NCBI GenBank assembly: GCA_035535055.1
Contig: DATLQT010000070.1
Coordinates: 1 to 55,829 of the forward strand
From: UBA6019 sp035535055
Lineage (GTDB): Bacteria > Chloroflexota > Dormibacteria > Dormibacterales > Dormibacteraceae
Length of the DNA: 55,829 bases
Reading direction: 5' to 3'
Shown in pieces: positions 23,874 to 34,411 of the stretch. The notes below the pieces were generated by a model that worked only from the letters and a program-made list of their open reading frames with translations, made no database searches and was not told the origin of the DNA. The translations under genes and the position numbers were made by a program. Each line of letters begins with the position of its first letter. Position 1 is the stretch's first letter.

Positions 23874-26800
23874 CTGGAGCGCCAGCCGGCTGCCGGTGCG
23901 TGCGGCGTGCTCGCTGACCAGCAGGCGCAGCTCCTGGGCGTCCTCCCGGGGGACCGGGCGCGCGATCACCGAGTCCGGGTTGAGGCCGAGGCTGGTGCGG
24001 ACGTAGGCCACGCCCCCCGTCATGCCCGCCCCGACGTTGGACCCGACCTCGCCCAGCGCGATGGCGACGCCGCCGGTCATGTACTCGCAGAAGTGGTCGC
24101 CGGCGCCCTCGACGACGGCGACCGCGCCCGAGTTACGGACGGCGAAGCGCTCGCCGACCCGGCCGGCGATGAAGAGCCGGCCGCCGGTGGCGCCGTAAAG
24201 GCAGGTATTGCCGGCCAGCACCGGGTTGGCGGCGGCGTCGCCGTCGAAGGGCCGGATGGCGATCACCCCGCCCGCCATGCCCTTGGCGACGTAGTCGTTG
24301 GCCTCGCCCCGCAGGGTCAGCTCGACGCCCTCGGCCAGCCAGGCGCCGAAGCTCTGGCCGGCGCTGCCGTGGTATTCGCGCAGGGAGCTCTCGCCCGTCT
24401 CCACGGCCAGCCGCGAGAGGCCCGCGCCGAGGGTCCGGTTGGAGTTGTCGATCGGCCCGCTGGGCGGGTCGTCGGCCGCCGGGTCGCCATTGCGGGCCCA
24501 GGTCCGCCGGCGCGGCGTGCCCTCGGCCGGCGGCCGCAGGATGAAGTCGAGGTCGAGGCGGGATCCCGGCAGCTGCTCCAGCAGCTCGACCCTGCCCACC
24601 ACCTCGTCCAGCGTCCGTGCGCCCAGCGAGGCGAGGAGCTCGCGGACCTCCTCGGCGACCAGGGTCAGGTAGTTGACCACCTGCTCGGGCCTGCCGGTGA
24701 ACTTGGCGCGGAGGTCCTCGCGCTGGGTCGCGATGCCGGTCGGGCAGGTGTTGAGGTGGCACTGGCGGGCCATGTCGCAGCCCATCGCGACCAGCAGCAT
24801 GGTCCCCATCCCGAACTCCTCGGCCCCCAGCAGCGCCGCCTTGACGATGTCGGCGCCGGTCCGCAGCCCGCCGTCGGTGCGGACCGTCAGCCGCTCGCGG
24901 AGCCGGTTGGCGACCAGCACCTGCTGGGTCTCGGCCAGCCCCAGCTCCCAGGGGACGCCGGCGCCCTTGATGGAGCTGAGCGGCGCCGCGCCGGTGCCGC
25001 CGTCGTGGCCGCTGATGAGGACGAAGTCCGCCCTCGCCTTGGCGACGCCGGCCGCGATGGTGCCGACGCCGGCCTCGCTGACCAGTTTGACCCCGACCCG
25101 CGCTCGGGGGTTGATCGCCCGCAGGTCGTGGATCAATTGGGCGAGGTCTTCGATCGAGTAGATGTCGTGGTGGGGCGGCGGCGAGATCAGCTGCTGGCCG
25201 GTCTGGGCGTGGCGCAGCCGGGCGATCATCGAGGTGACCTTCATTCCCGGCAGCTGGCCGCCCTCGCCGGGCTTGGCGCCCTGCGCGATCTTGATCTCCA
25301 GCTCGTCCGCCCGCAGCAGGTAGGCCGGGGTGACGCCGAAGCGGGCGGAGGCCACCTGCTTGATCCGGTTGTCGCCCCTCGGCCCCGGGGCACCGTAGAG
25401 GTCGGGGTCCTCGCCGCCCTCGCCGCTGTTGGAGCGGCCGCCGATGCTGTTCATCGCCAGCCCGAGCGTCAGGTGCGCCTCCGGCGAGAGCGCTCCCAGC
25501 GACATGGCGGTGGCGATGAAGCGGGGCAGGATCGCGGAGGCCGGCTCGACCTGCGCCAGCTCGACCGGCCGCTCGCCGCCACGGATGCCGATGAGGTTTC
25601 GAAGCGCGGCCGGCGTGCCCATGTCGGCCAGCCGCTGGTAGGCCTCGAAGTCGGCTCGGTCGCCGCTCAAGGCCGCCTTCTGCAGCTGGCGCACCGCGAT
25701 CGGGTTGTGAGCGTGCCACTCGCCCGCCTTGCGGAAGCGGATCAGGCCGCGGTCGGGCGGCGCCTCCGCCGCGGTCCAGGCGGCCGCGTGGTGCTCGCGG
25801 ATCACCGCCTCCAGGTCGGCGAGGTCGGCGCCGCCGACGTGGGAGGGCACGCCGGGCAGGCAGAGCTCCATCACCTCGGCGCCGAGGCCGAGCGCCTCGA
25901 AGACCTGGGCGCCGCAGTAGCTGGCAACGCAGCTGATGCCCATCTTGGCCATCACCTTCAGGAGGCCCGACTCGAGCGCCTTGCGGTAGGCCTTCTCGGC
26001 CTCCTGGGGGTCGCCCTGGTCGATCACGGTGCGGGAGGTCGCGAAGCCGAGGTAGGGATGGACGGCGGCCGCGCCGGCGCTGACCAGCATGGCGACATCG
26101 TGGACGTCGACCGCGTCACCGGCGACCGCCACCAGGTCCTTGCGAAGGCGCTGGCCGCGCGCCAGCAGCCGCTCGTGGACCGCCCCCACCGCGAGCAGCA
26201 TCGGCACCGGCAGGCGGTGGGAGGAGGTCGAGCGGTCGCTGAGGACCAGGATGCCCTCGGGCGCGGCCTCCGCCGCGTCGGCCAGGCGCCCCAGCGCGCC
26301 CCTCAGCGATTCGTCGGCGGCGAAGGTGGCGTCCAAGACCAGCGCCTCCTCGAGGATCCGGCCCAGCTCGCCGGCGCCGAGGACCGGGCTCTCCAGCTCC
26401 AGCAGCGCCGGCGGCGCCGGCTTGCGCGGTGGCGCGCCGATCATGGTCGCCCGCGGCCCCAGCACCACCCGGAGCGACATCACGAACCGCTCGCGGAGCG
26501 AGTCGATGGGCGGGTTGGTGACCTGCGCGAAGCGCTGGCGGAGGTAGTTGTAGACCCGCCGCTGGGCGCGGCCGAGGACCGCGATCGGCGTGTCGTCGCC
26601 CATCGAGTAGACCGACTCCAGGCCGGTCTCGGCCATCGCCCGCACGACGATCTTGATGTCCTCGTTGCCCCAGCCGTGGACGCGCTGGAGGTGGGGGAGG
26701 AGGTCCACCGGGTCGGACTCGATCCAGCGCCGCGGGACCGGGTGCAGGAGGCGGTCGGCGTGGGCGCCGTACTCCTCCCGGCGGGAGACCCGCTCTTTGG

Positions 26801-28004
26801 CCTCGGCGTCGCGCAAGATGGCGCCGTCGGAGGTGTCGGCGAGCAGCAGCTGGCCGGGGCCGAGCCGGCCTCGCTCTATCACCAGGCCGGGATCGAGCGG
26901 CACCACGCCGGCCTCCGAGGCGACCACCACCAGGCCATCGGCGGTGATCTGGTAGCGGAGCGGACGGAGCCCGTTGCGGTCGAGGGCGGCGCCGGCCACC
27001 ACGCCGTCGCTGAAGACCAGCGCCGCGGGGCCGTCCCAGGGCTCATAGCGGGTGGATTGGAAGCGATAGAAGTCGCGGACCGCGGGGTCGAGGTCGCCGC
27101 GGCCCTCCCAGGCGTCGGGCACCAGCGTCATCAGCGCCTCGGCGGGGTCGGAGCCGAGCCGGACCAAGAGCTCCAGGCTGTTGTCGAGCGATGCCGAGTC
27201 GGAGCCCTCGGCCCAGATCGGGTCGCGGAGCTCCTCTGGCAGGTAGGGGTCGCGGGCCCGCATCCAGTTGCGGTTCCCCGAGAGGGTGTTGATCTCCCCG
27301 TTGTGGGCGAGCATCCGGAAGGGCTGGGCGTTCCGCCAGTCGGGCAGCGTGTTGGTCGAGTAGCGCTGGTGGAAGACGGCCACCGCGCTCTCACAGGCCG
27401 GGTCCTGGAGGTCTTTATAGAAGTCCGCCAGGTGGGTCCCGGCCATGAGGCCCTTGTAGACGACGGTCCGCGAGGAGAGCGAGGGGATGTACATCCGAAC
27501 CCCCTCGGCCCCCGCCCGGCGCTCGGCGGCGCGCCGCGCCCGGTAGAGGATCGCCTCCCATTCGTCCGGCGCCAGTTGGGGGTTGTCGATCAGCCCCTGC
27601 CAGATCTCGGGAACGCTGGAGAGCGCCTTGTCCCCGAGCGCGGAGCGGTCGACGGGCACGGACCGCCACTCGGCGATCGGCGAACCGGCCTGGCGCAGCT
27701 CCTCGGCGAGCAGCACGCGGCTGCGGCTGTCCCACTCGAAGAGCATCGCCACCGCCAGCCGGGAGGGCCTGCCGCCGAGGAGGCGGTGCGGGACCTGGAC
27801 CAGCAGGCCGGCCCCGTCGCCGCTCTTGCCGTCGCTGTCCATCCCGCCCCGGTGGGCGACCCGGGCCAGGGCCCCGACGGCCAGCTCGACGACGCGGTGG
27901 GACGCGGGCTGCGCCGGGGTCGCGATGAACCCGATGCCGCAGGCGGCCCGGTAGGCCGGCAGGTTTCCGCGCCAGTGCGCGCGGGTGCGGGTGGAGGGGG
28001 GCAT
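23739..28004 (-). CDS. gltB: glutamate synthase large subunit
   Basis: Makes two glutamates from glutamine and 2-oxoglutarate. 1421 residues. The amidotransferase nucleophile is Cys22 in YRAACGIGFIAT, so a short propeptide of 21 residues must be removed. Other landmarks are the FMN domain with GGRSNSGEGGEDP, the GHDGGTGAAPLSSIKGAG motif, the 3Fe-4S cysteines in CDMARQCHLNTCPTG, and the C-terminal GXGXG repeat domain (GGVIAIRPF, GATGGRLFIAG). The small subunit gltD is not in the window. Start ATG 28004 has AGGA directly before it. The C-terminus overlaps the convergent oxidoreductase gene by 135 nt. The PucR-type regulator gene lies upstream on the same strand, 84 nt away. Confidence 0.96.
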   Translation of the reverse strand: MPPSTRTRAHWRGNLPAYRAACGIGFIATPAQPASHRVVELAVGALARVAHRGGMDSDGKSGDGAGLLVQVPHRLLGGRPSRLAVAMLFEWDSRSRVLLAEELRQAGSPIAEWRSVPVDRSALGDKALSSVPEIWQGLIDNPQLAPDEWEAILYRARRAAERRAGAEGVRMYIPSLSSRTVVYKGLMAGTHLADFYKDLQDPACESAVAVFHQRYSTNTLPDWRNAQPFRMLAHNGEINTLSGNRNWMRARDPYLPEELRDPIWAEGSDSASLDNSLELLVRLGSDPAEALMTLVPDAWEGRGDLDPAVRDFYRFQSTRYEPWDGPAALVFSDGVVAGAALDRNGLRPLRYQITADGLVVVASEAGVVPLDPGLVIERGRLGPGQLLLADTSDGAILRDAEAKERVSRREEYGAHADRLLHPVPRRWIESDPVDLLPHLQRVHGWGNEDIKIVVRAMAETGLESVYSMGDDTPIAVLGRAQRRVYNYLRQRFAQVTNPPIDSLRERFVMSLRVVLGPRATMIGAPPRKPAPPALLELESPVLGAGELGRILEEALVLDATFAADESLRGALGRLADAAEAAPEGILVLSDRSTSSHRLPVPMLLAVGAVHERLLARGQRLRKDLVAVAGDAVDVHDVAMLVSAGAAAVHPYLGFATSRTVIDQGDPQEAEKAYRKALESGLLKVMAKMGISCVASYCGAQVFEALGLGAEVMELCLPGVPSHVGGADLADLEAVIREHHAAAWTAAEAPPDRGLIRFRKAGEWHAHNPIAVRQLQKAALSGDRADFEAYQRLADMGTPAALRNLIGIRGGERPVELAQVEPASAILPRFIATAMSLGALSPEAHLTLGLAMNSIGGRSNSGEGGEDPDLYGAPGPRGDNRIKQVASARFGVTPAYLLRADELEIKIAQGAKPGEGGQLPGMKVTSMIARLRHAQTGQQLISPPPHHDIYSIEDLAQLIHDLRAINPRARVGVKLVSEAGVGTIAAGVAKARADFVLISGHDGGTGAAPLSSIKGAGVPWELGLAETQQVLVANRLRERLTVRTDGGLRTGADIVKAALLGAEEFGMGTMLLVAMGCDMARQCHLNTCPTGIATQREDLRAKFTGRPEQVVNYLTLVAEEVRELLASLGARTLDEVVGRVELLEQLPGSRLDLDFILRPPAEGTPRRRTWARNGDPAADDPPSGPIDNSNRTLGAGLSRLAVETGESSLREYHGSAGQSFGAWLAEGVELTLRGEANDYVAKGMAGGVIAIRPFDGDAAANPVLAGNTCLYGATGGRLFIAGRVGERFAVRNSGAVAVVEGAGDHFCEYMTGGVAIALGEVGSNVGAGMTGGVAYVRTSLGLNPDSVIARPVPREDAQELRLLVSEHAARTGSRLALQLLEDWRSSLAGFRQVVPAARVQAPPDRVDDPKVGDRILEGERGR

Positions 28005-28088
28005 TCCTGGGGCCCCACGGTATCCGCCGCGAGGTGAACGGGCCTAGTTGCTGAACCCAAACGAAGAGCCCGAATTCTCGTAGCTGGA

Positions 28089-29810
28089 CTACAAGTCGAG
28101 GAGGCCCTGGACGCGGAGTGCCACCGCCAGGTTGAGCCGGGTCTCCGGGTCGCCCAGGTCGATGTCGGTCACCTCGGCGATGCGGTCCAGGCGGTATCGG
28201 AGCGTGTTCGGATGGATCTTGAGCCGGCGGGCAGCCGCCTGCTGCTCCCCCTCCTCGAGGTAGGCACGCAGGGTCTCGACCAGCTCGCCGCCGCGGCGCC
28301 GGTCGTGGTCGGCGAGCGGACCCAGGTGCCGCCGGGCGAAGTCGAGCAGGCGGTCGTCGGCGACGCTGGCCAGGAGCCCGGTGACCCCCAGCTCGTTGGC
28401 GGAGACGATCTGGGCCTGGCGCCCGAACCGGGTCAGCGTCTCCATCACGCTGCGCACCTCGCGGTGGGCCGCGGCGATGCCGGCCGGGGCCGGGGTCGGG
28501 GCGCTGAATCCGACCGAGACGGTGAAGCCCGGCTTCCACTCCGCGATGCCCTCCCGGACCTGCTGCCCGAGCGCGCGCACCCGAGCCTCGTGGCCCTCGG
28601 TCTCGGCTCCCAGCGGAAGCAGCGCCAGGACGCTGTCGGAGCGGGCGCCGATCAAGGCCCGGGGAAAGTTCCGGCGGACGATGCCGCTCACTCTGCGCAG
28701 GTATTCGCGCTTGAGCGACTGGATCATCTCCTCGGTCAGCTGGCGGCTCTTGGCGAAGACGCCGAAGCCGTCGATGTCCACCACCACCAGCACGTGCTGG
28801 CCGGCCAGCGAGTAGCCGACGTGGCGGGCCCGGCGCTGCGCCGCGGCGTCGTCGCCGTAGCTTCCATGGGCCAGGTCCTCCAAGAACTCGCCGCGGACGC
28901 TGGACTCGGCGGCGGCGACCTCGCGCTCTTTGATCAGCGCCATCGCGACCACCGTCGCGGCGTTCTCCATCGCCATGAAGGCGACCTCTTCGGCGTCGGG
29001 CGGGTGGTCGAGGACCGAGATGTAGCCGAGCACCTGATTGGCGGCGTAGATCGGCGCGATGATCCGCTCGCGATCCATCCCCAGCCGCGGGAAGGCAGGG
29101 ACCTTCATCGGCCCGCGGTGGGCCGCCACCTCGCGCAGGACCCGCTGGATGCCGGGGTCGAAGAGGACCCGGGGCGGCGTGCCGTGCCGGGTGATCGTCT
29201 CCCGCCGGTGCTTGTCGATGTCGGAGCCTCCGGCGTGGGAGAGCAGGTGGAAGCTGGCGTCCTCGATCACGACGGCGCTGTCCAACAGGTCGGAGAGGGT
29301 CTTGGCGATCTCGTCGAGCCCCTTGCCGTCGAGGACCAGCTCGGTGAAGCGGCGGTGGATCGCGATCGACTGCTTCAGCCGCGAGTGCTCGGCGTTGATG
29401 ATCCGCTCCAAAAGCGGCTCCATGAGGTCGATCCAGGGCGTCTCCTGGTTGAGGGTGAAGAGCGGCAGGTCGAGCCGGTTGGCCTCCTCGGCCATGCCCT
29501 CGGCGAGGGCCTCGACGTACATCCCGAGCTTGACCACCAGCCCGGCGCCGCCGACCTCGGCGATGGTCGCGACCAGCTGCAGCTGGGCCGCCGGGTCGTC
29601 GCGGATGGGGTAGGCGGTGGTGAGCAGGAGGTCGCCGGGCCGGCCGCGGCGGGCGGTCTCCGGCGTCTCGATCACGCGCACCCATTCGATCCTGCGGTCG
29701 AGCCCGCCACCGCCGGCCACCAGCTGGGCGGCGGCGAAGCCGCCCTGGCGCATCGCCTCCCGGACGGTGGGGGCGGGGATCAGGCGATCGGCGGGTCCGA
29801 TTTCGGTCAT
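28089..29810 (-). CDS. PucR-family transcriptional regulator
   Basis: 573 residues. N-terminal PucR domain (about 10-130: ADRLIPAPTVREAM, GDLLLTTAYPI), a central GAF/CdaR-like region, and a C-terminal HTH_30 domain (about 510-570: AAARRLKIHPNTLRYRLDRI). Members control purine, amino-acid or nitrogen catabolism genes in response to small molecules. Here it lies directly upstream of gltB on the same strand, so control of glutamate synthesis or of nitrogen assimilation is a reasonable guess. ATG 29810. TATTAA/TAATCA boxes lie 9-12 nt before the start, with no visible Shine-Dalgarno. Confidence 0.9.
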   Translation of the reverse strand: MTEIGPADRLIPAPTVREAMRQGGFAAAQLVAGGGGLDRRIEWVRVIETPETARRGRPGDLLLTTAYPIRDDPAAQLQLVATIAEVGGAGLVVKLGMYVEALAEGMAEEANRLDLPLFTLNQETPWIDLMEPLLERIINAEHSRLKQSIAIHRRFTELVLDGKGLDEIAKTLSDLLDSAVVIEDASFHLLSHAGGSDIDKHRRETITRHGTPPRVLFDPGIQRVLREVAAHRGPMKVPAFPRLGMDRERIIAPIYAANQVLGYISVLDHPPDAEEVAFMAMENAATVVAMALIKEREVAAAESSVRGEFLEDLAHGSYGDDAAAQRRARHVGYSLAGQHVLVVVDIDGFGVFAKSRQLTEEMIQSLKREYLRRVSGIVRRNFPRALIGARSDSVLALLPLGAETEGHEARVRALGQQVREGIAEWKPGFTVSVGFSAPTPAPAGIAAAHREVRSVMETLTRFGRQAQIVSANELGVTGLLASVADDRLLDFARRHLGPLADHDRRRGGELVETLRAYLEEGEQQAAARRLKIHPNTLRYRLDRIAEVTDIDLGDPETRLNLAVALRVQGLLDL

Positions 29811-29888
29811 CGCAGGTAGTGATTAATACACGAGGCCGAAGCGCTTTTGGTTGTGAACGGCGAACTATCTACCAAATGCACGCGCGCG

Positions 29889-29894
29889 TAGTCT
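29889..29894 (+). promoter_or_regulatory. -10-like box for the zinc-ribbon mini-gene
   Basis: TAGTCT ends 6 nt before the GTG at 29901, the same layout as other predicted leaderless starts in this window. No good -35 was found. Confidence 0.3.
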
Positions 29895-29900
29895 CGCCTC

Positions 29901-30074
29901 GTGCCGATCAATGCTGAACCGTTCTGCCCGCGCCACGAGGCTGGGGTGCCGATGCGGCTGCGCAGCCTCCACACCGATTCGACCTGGCCGGGCCAGCTGC
30001 TCGGTCTCTTCGTGTGCCCCGACTGCGGCGACGAGCGCCGCCATCCGATCGAGGCTGAAGCGGGAACGGCATGA
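29901..30074 (+). CDS. small zinc-ribbon-like protein, 57 aa
   Basis: A 57-residue open frame with FCPRHE near the N-terminus and FVCPDCGDERRHP near the C-terminus. This C-x2-H plus C-x2-C arrangement is typical of small zinc ribbons. GTG start at 29901; the stop overlaps the ATG of the next mini-frame (ATGA). Divergent from the PucR-type gene, with 90 nt between starts. Function unknown. The spaced metal-ligand pairs make chance unlikely, but the product is short. Confidence 0.5.
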   Translation: MPINAEPFCPRHEAGVPMRLRSLHTDSTWPGQLLGLFVCPDCGDERRHPIEAEAGTA

Positions 30075-30142
30075 GCACCCGGGTACCGATCATGTCCATC
30101 ACCATCCTCGCCCTTGCCGGGGCGGGGCAGGGCGCGCTCTAG
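30071..30142 (+). CDS. 23-aa hydrophobic mini-ORF, possible leader peptide
   Basis: The ATG overlaps the preceding stop as ATGA. The peptide is rich in Ile, Leu, Ala and Gly (IMSITILALAGAG). It ends 15 nt before a strong terminator, which is the layout of an attenuator leader peptide. It could equally be a small membrane peptide or a chance frame. Confidence 0.3.
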   Translation: MSTRVPIMSITILALAGAGQGAL

Positions 30143-30157
30143 AGAGCAGCAACCCGC

Positions 30158-30195
30158 AAGCCCCCGCCCTGGTCGACGGGCGGGGGCTTTCTATT
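30158..30195 (+). terminator. intrinsic terminator or attenuator hairpin
   Basis: AAGCCCCCGCCC (30158-30169) pairs with GGGCGGGGGCTT (30178-30189) around loop TGGTCGAC, followed by TCTATTT. It lies between the mini-ORF at 30071 and the small gene at 30231. Confidence 0.8.
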
Positions 30196-30230
30196 TCCCG
30201 CTGGCAAAGGAAAGGGAGGCGAAACCAGGA

Positions 30231-30398
30231 ATGGAGCAGGAGAGGGAGAGCTTCGAGCAGTTGGTCGAGCGCTACCCGGAGATGGACGAGGCGGCCCGCC
30301 GCCGCGCTGCGGCGCGCATCGCGGCCGGCGCCGATGCCGCCCACGCCCTCAACGACGAGGCGGTCTGGGCACAGCTGACCAGGGTCTACAACAGCTAA
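30231..30398 (+). CDS. small acidic hypothetical protein, 55 aa
   Basis: A soluble helical protein beginning MEQERESFEQLVERYPEMD, with an Ala/Arg-rich middle. No family recognised. ATG 30231 has AGGA immediately before it and GGGAGG 11 nt upstream. It lies just beyond the terminator at 30158, so its expression may depend on read-through or an unseen promoter. Converges on the nitroreductase gene. Confidence 0.5.
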   Translation: MEQERESFEQLVERYPEMDEAARRRAAARIAAGADAAHALNDEAVWAQLTRVYNS

Positions 30399-30414
30399 CC
30401 GTCGAAAGGGGCGG

Positions 30415-30429
30415 GCCCCCTCTGGGGGC
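30415..30429. terminator. GC hairpin between convergent genes
   Basis: GCCCCC (30415-30420) and GGGGGC (30424-30429) form a 6-bp stem with a TCT loop in the 39-nt gap between convergent genes. It may act in both directions, though no T-run follows. Confidence 0.35.
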
Positions 30430-30437
30430 GCTTGCGG

Positions 30438-31073
30438 CTAGGGCCGGAAGGGTTCTCCGTCGAAGCGGTCGCGCGTTGTGAACTCCTCGACCGCCTTGCG
30501 CTTCAGCCTGGTCGGCAGCGGTCCGGCCGGGTGGCCGACCGCGATCAGCGCCGCCAGGGCCTGCTCGGGTGGGATCGCCAGCAGCTCCTTCACCTGCGCC
30601 TCGGCGGGGATGAGGAGGGTCGTCAGCGCCGCCCCCAGGCCCTCGGCGCGCAACCCCAGCAGGAGGTTTTGGACGAAGGGGTAGACCGAGCCCCCGCCGA
30701 CGATGCTCTGCCGGGGCAGGGTGCGATCGGTCACCTGGACCAGCCGGAGATCGACGCTCACCAAGAGGTGCACGGGCACCTCGGCCAGGTGGTCGGCGAA
30801 TTCCATCGACCGCCGCACGTTGAGGGACAGGTCGGCGGGGAGCGGCTCGCCCTCGACGATCCCATAGCGCTCGGTCAAGTACGCCTTCCAGTGCGGCTGG
30901 TAGAGGTCGTGGAGCCGCCGCCGCACGGAGGGGTCTTTGACCACGATCACGTGCCAGCCCTGGCGATTGCCGCCGTTGGGGGCGAAGCGGGCGTTCTCCA
31001 GGATCCGATCCAGGGATTCGTCGGAGACGTCGTCAGCGAGGAAGAGGCGGGTGGTTCCCGCCGTCCGCATCAC
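30438..31073 (-). CDS. nitroreductase-family protein
   Basis: FMN-dependent oxidoreductase of about 211 residues. Typical features are the N-terminal MRTAGTTRLFLADDVSDE region, ARFAPNGGNRQGW for phosphate/FMN contact, and the later GGGSVYPFVQNLLLGLRAEGLG helix. The frame stays open to 31187, inside the cytochrome gene, but family similarity begins near GTG 31073/ATG 31070. I chose 31073. It is downstream of the cytochrome c gene by 17 nt and probably co-transcribed. Substrate unknown; an F420- or FMN-dependent role cannot be separated by sequence alone. Confidence 0.85.
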   Translation of the reverse strand: MMRTAGTTRLFLADDVSDESLDRILENARFAPNGGNRQGWHVIVVKDPSVRRRLHDLYQPHWKAYLTERYGIVEGEPLPADLSLNVRRSMEFADHLAEVPVHLLVSVDLRLVQVTDRTLPRQSIVGGGSVYPFVQNLLLGLRAEGLGAALTTLLIPAEAQVKELLAIPPEQALAALIAVGHPAGPLPTRLKRKAVEEFTTRDRFDGEPFRP

Positions 31074-31090
31074 CGAAAAGAGGTCGGCCG

Positions 31091-31630
31091 TCAGCGGTGT
31101 CCCGACTTGCGCGCGATCCAGCGCATGTTGTACTGGGAGAGCAGGTAGGTGAAGAAGAGCATCGCCAAGATGCCGATGGTCACCCACATGATGGTGCTCT
31201 TGGCGAGGTCGCCGGGCGACAGCGGCACCGGGCCCTTCAGCTGGTTCTGCTGGATGATGAACGCGGCCAGGTCTTTGATGTCCTGGCCGCTGAGCTTACC
31301 GTCCCCGCCCTTGGCCGGCATCTGGCCGTAGCCGCCCGCTCCGTTGATCCCGTTGGTGATCGTGCTGATGAGGTAGGTCGGGTCGAGCGGGTCCTTGGTG
31401 TTGCCGAGGTTCTTGATCGGGTGCAGGGGAGGGCCGACGCCGCCACCCAGCGTGCTGCCGTGGCAGGTCGAGCAGGTCGAGCCCGAAAAGACCGTCTGAC
31501 CCTTGGTGGGATCGCCCGGCAGGGCGGTGGTGCTGGCCGCCAGCGCGACCGTCGCGAACCCGACCAGCAGGCTGGGGACCAGGAAGGCGACCGCGGAGGC
31601 GGTCAGCCACGCCGGCTTACGGATTCGCAT
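31091..31630 (-). CDS. membrane-anchored c-type cytochrome
   Basis: 179 residues from ATG 31630. An N-terminal signal/anchor helix (about 12-32), then one haem-binding CSTCH near residue 55, a distal methionine probably in GQMPAKGGDGKLS, and a C-terminal helix (STIMWVTIGILAMLFFTYLL) that would hold the haem domain at the outer face of the membrane. Such double-anchored monohaem proteins serve as electron carriers to terminal oxidases or other reductases. No oxidase genes are nearby. A TACGAT box ends 8 nt before the ATG, predicting a leaderless start. A TTG in frame at 31639 is an alternative. Confidence 0.88.
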   Translation of the reverse strand: MRIRKPAWLTASAVAFLVPSLLVGFATVALAASTTALPGDPTKGQTVFSGSTCSTCHGSTLGGGVGPPLHPIKNLGNTKDPLDPTYLISTITNGINGAGGYGQMPAKGGDGKLSGQDIKDLAAFIIQQNQLKGPVPLSPGDLAKSTIMWVTIGILAMLFFTYLLSQYNMRWIARKSGHR

Positions 31631-31638
31631 CGCCGTCA

Positions 31639-31644
31639 ATCGTA
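31639..31644 (-). promoter_or_regulatory. -10-like box for the cytochrome c gene
   Basis: TACGAT on the minus strand, 8 nt before the ATG at 31630 and 12 nt past the aconitase stop. This suggests the cytochrome-nitroreductase pair has its own leaderless promoter. Confidence 0.35.
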
Positions 31645-31656
31645 AACGACGCGCCT

Positions 31657-34380
<2,724 letters not shown>

Positions 34381-34386
34381 GCCCAA

Positions 34387-34404
34387 AGAATAGAGCGGTA
34401 GCAT
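34387..34404. promoter_or_regulatory. back-to-back -10 boxes between acnA and the CoA-transferase gene
   Basis: Only 31 nt separate the two divergent ATG codons (34380 minus, 34412 plus). TATTCT on the minus strand (34392-34387) ends 6 nt before the acnA ATG, and TAGCAT on the plus strand (34399-34404) ends 7 nt before the other ATG. Any -35 contacts would lie inside the opposite gene. Confidence 0.5.
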
Positions 34405-34411
34405 CTCGGGG

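Noticed and set aside
23907..28037. A very long open frame (about 1376 codons) on the plus strand antisense to gltB
   Set aside because: Its product is Ala/Gly/Arg/Asp-rich with no family motifs. It arises from strong GC third-position bias in gltB, whose protein motifs are unmistakable.
29901..30398. CRISPR array or phage remnant in the mini-ORF region
   Set aside because: No repeated spacer units and no integrase, att-like repeats or phage genes; only hairpins and small frames.
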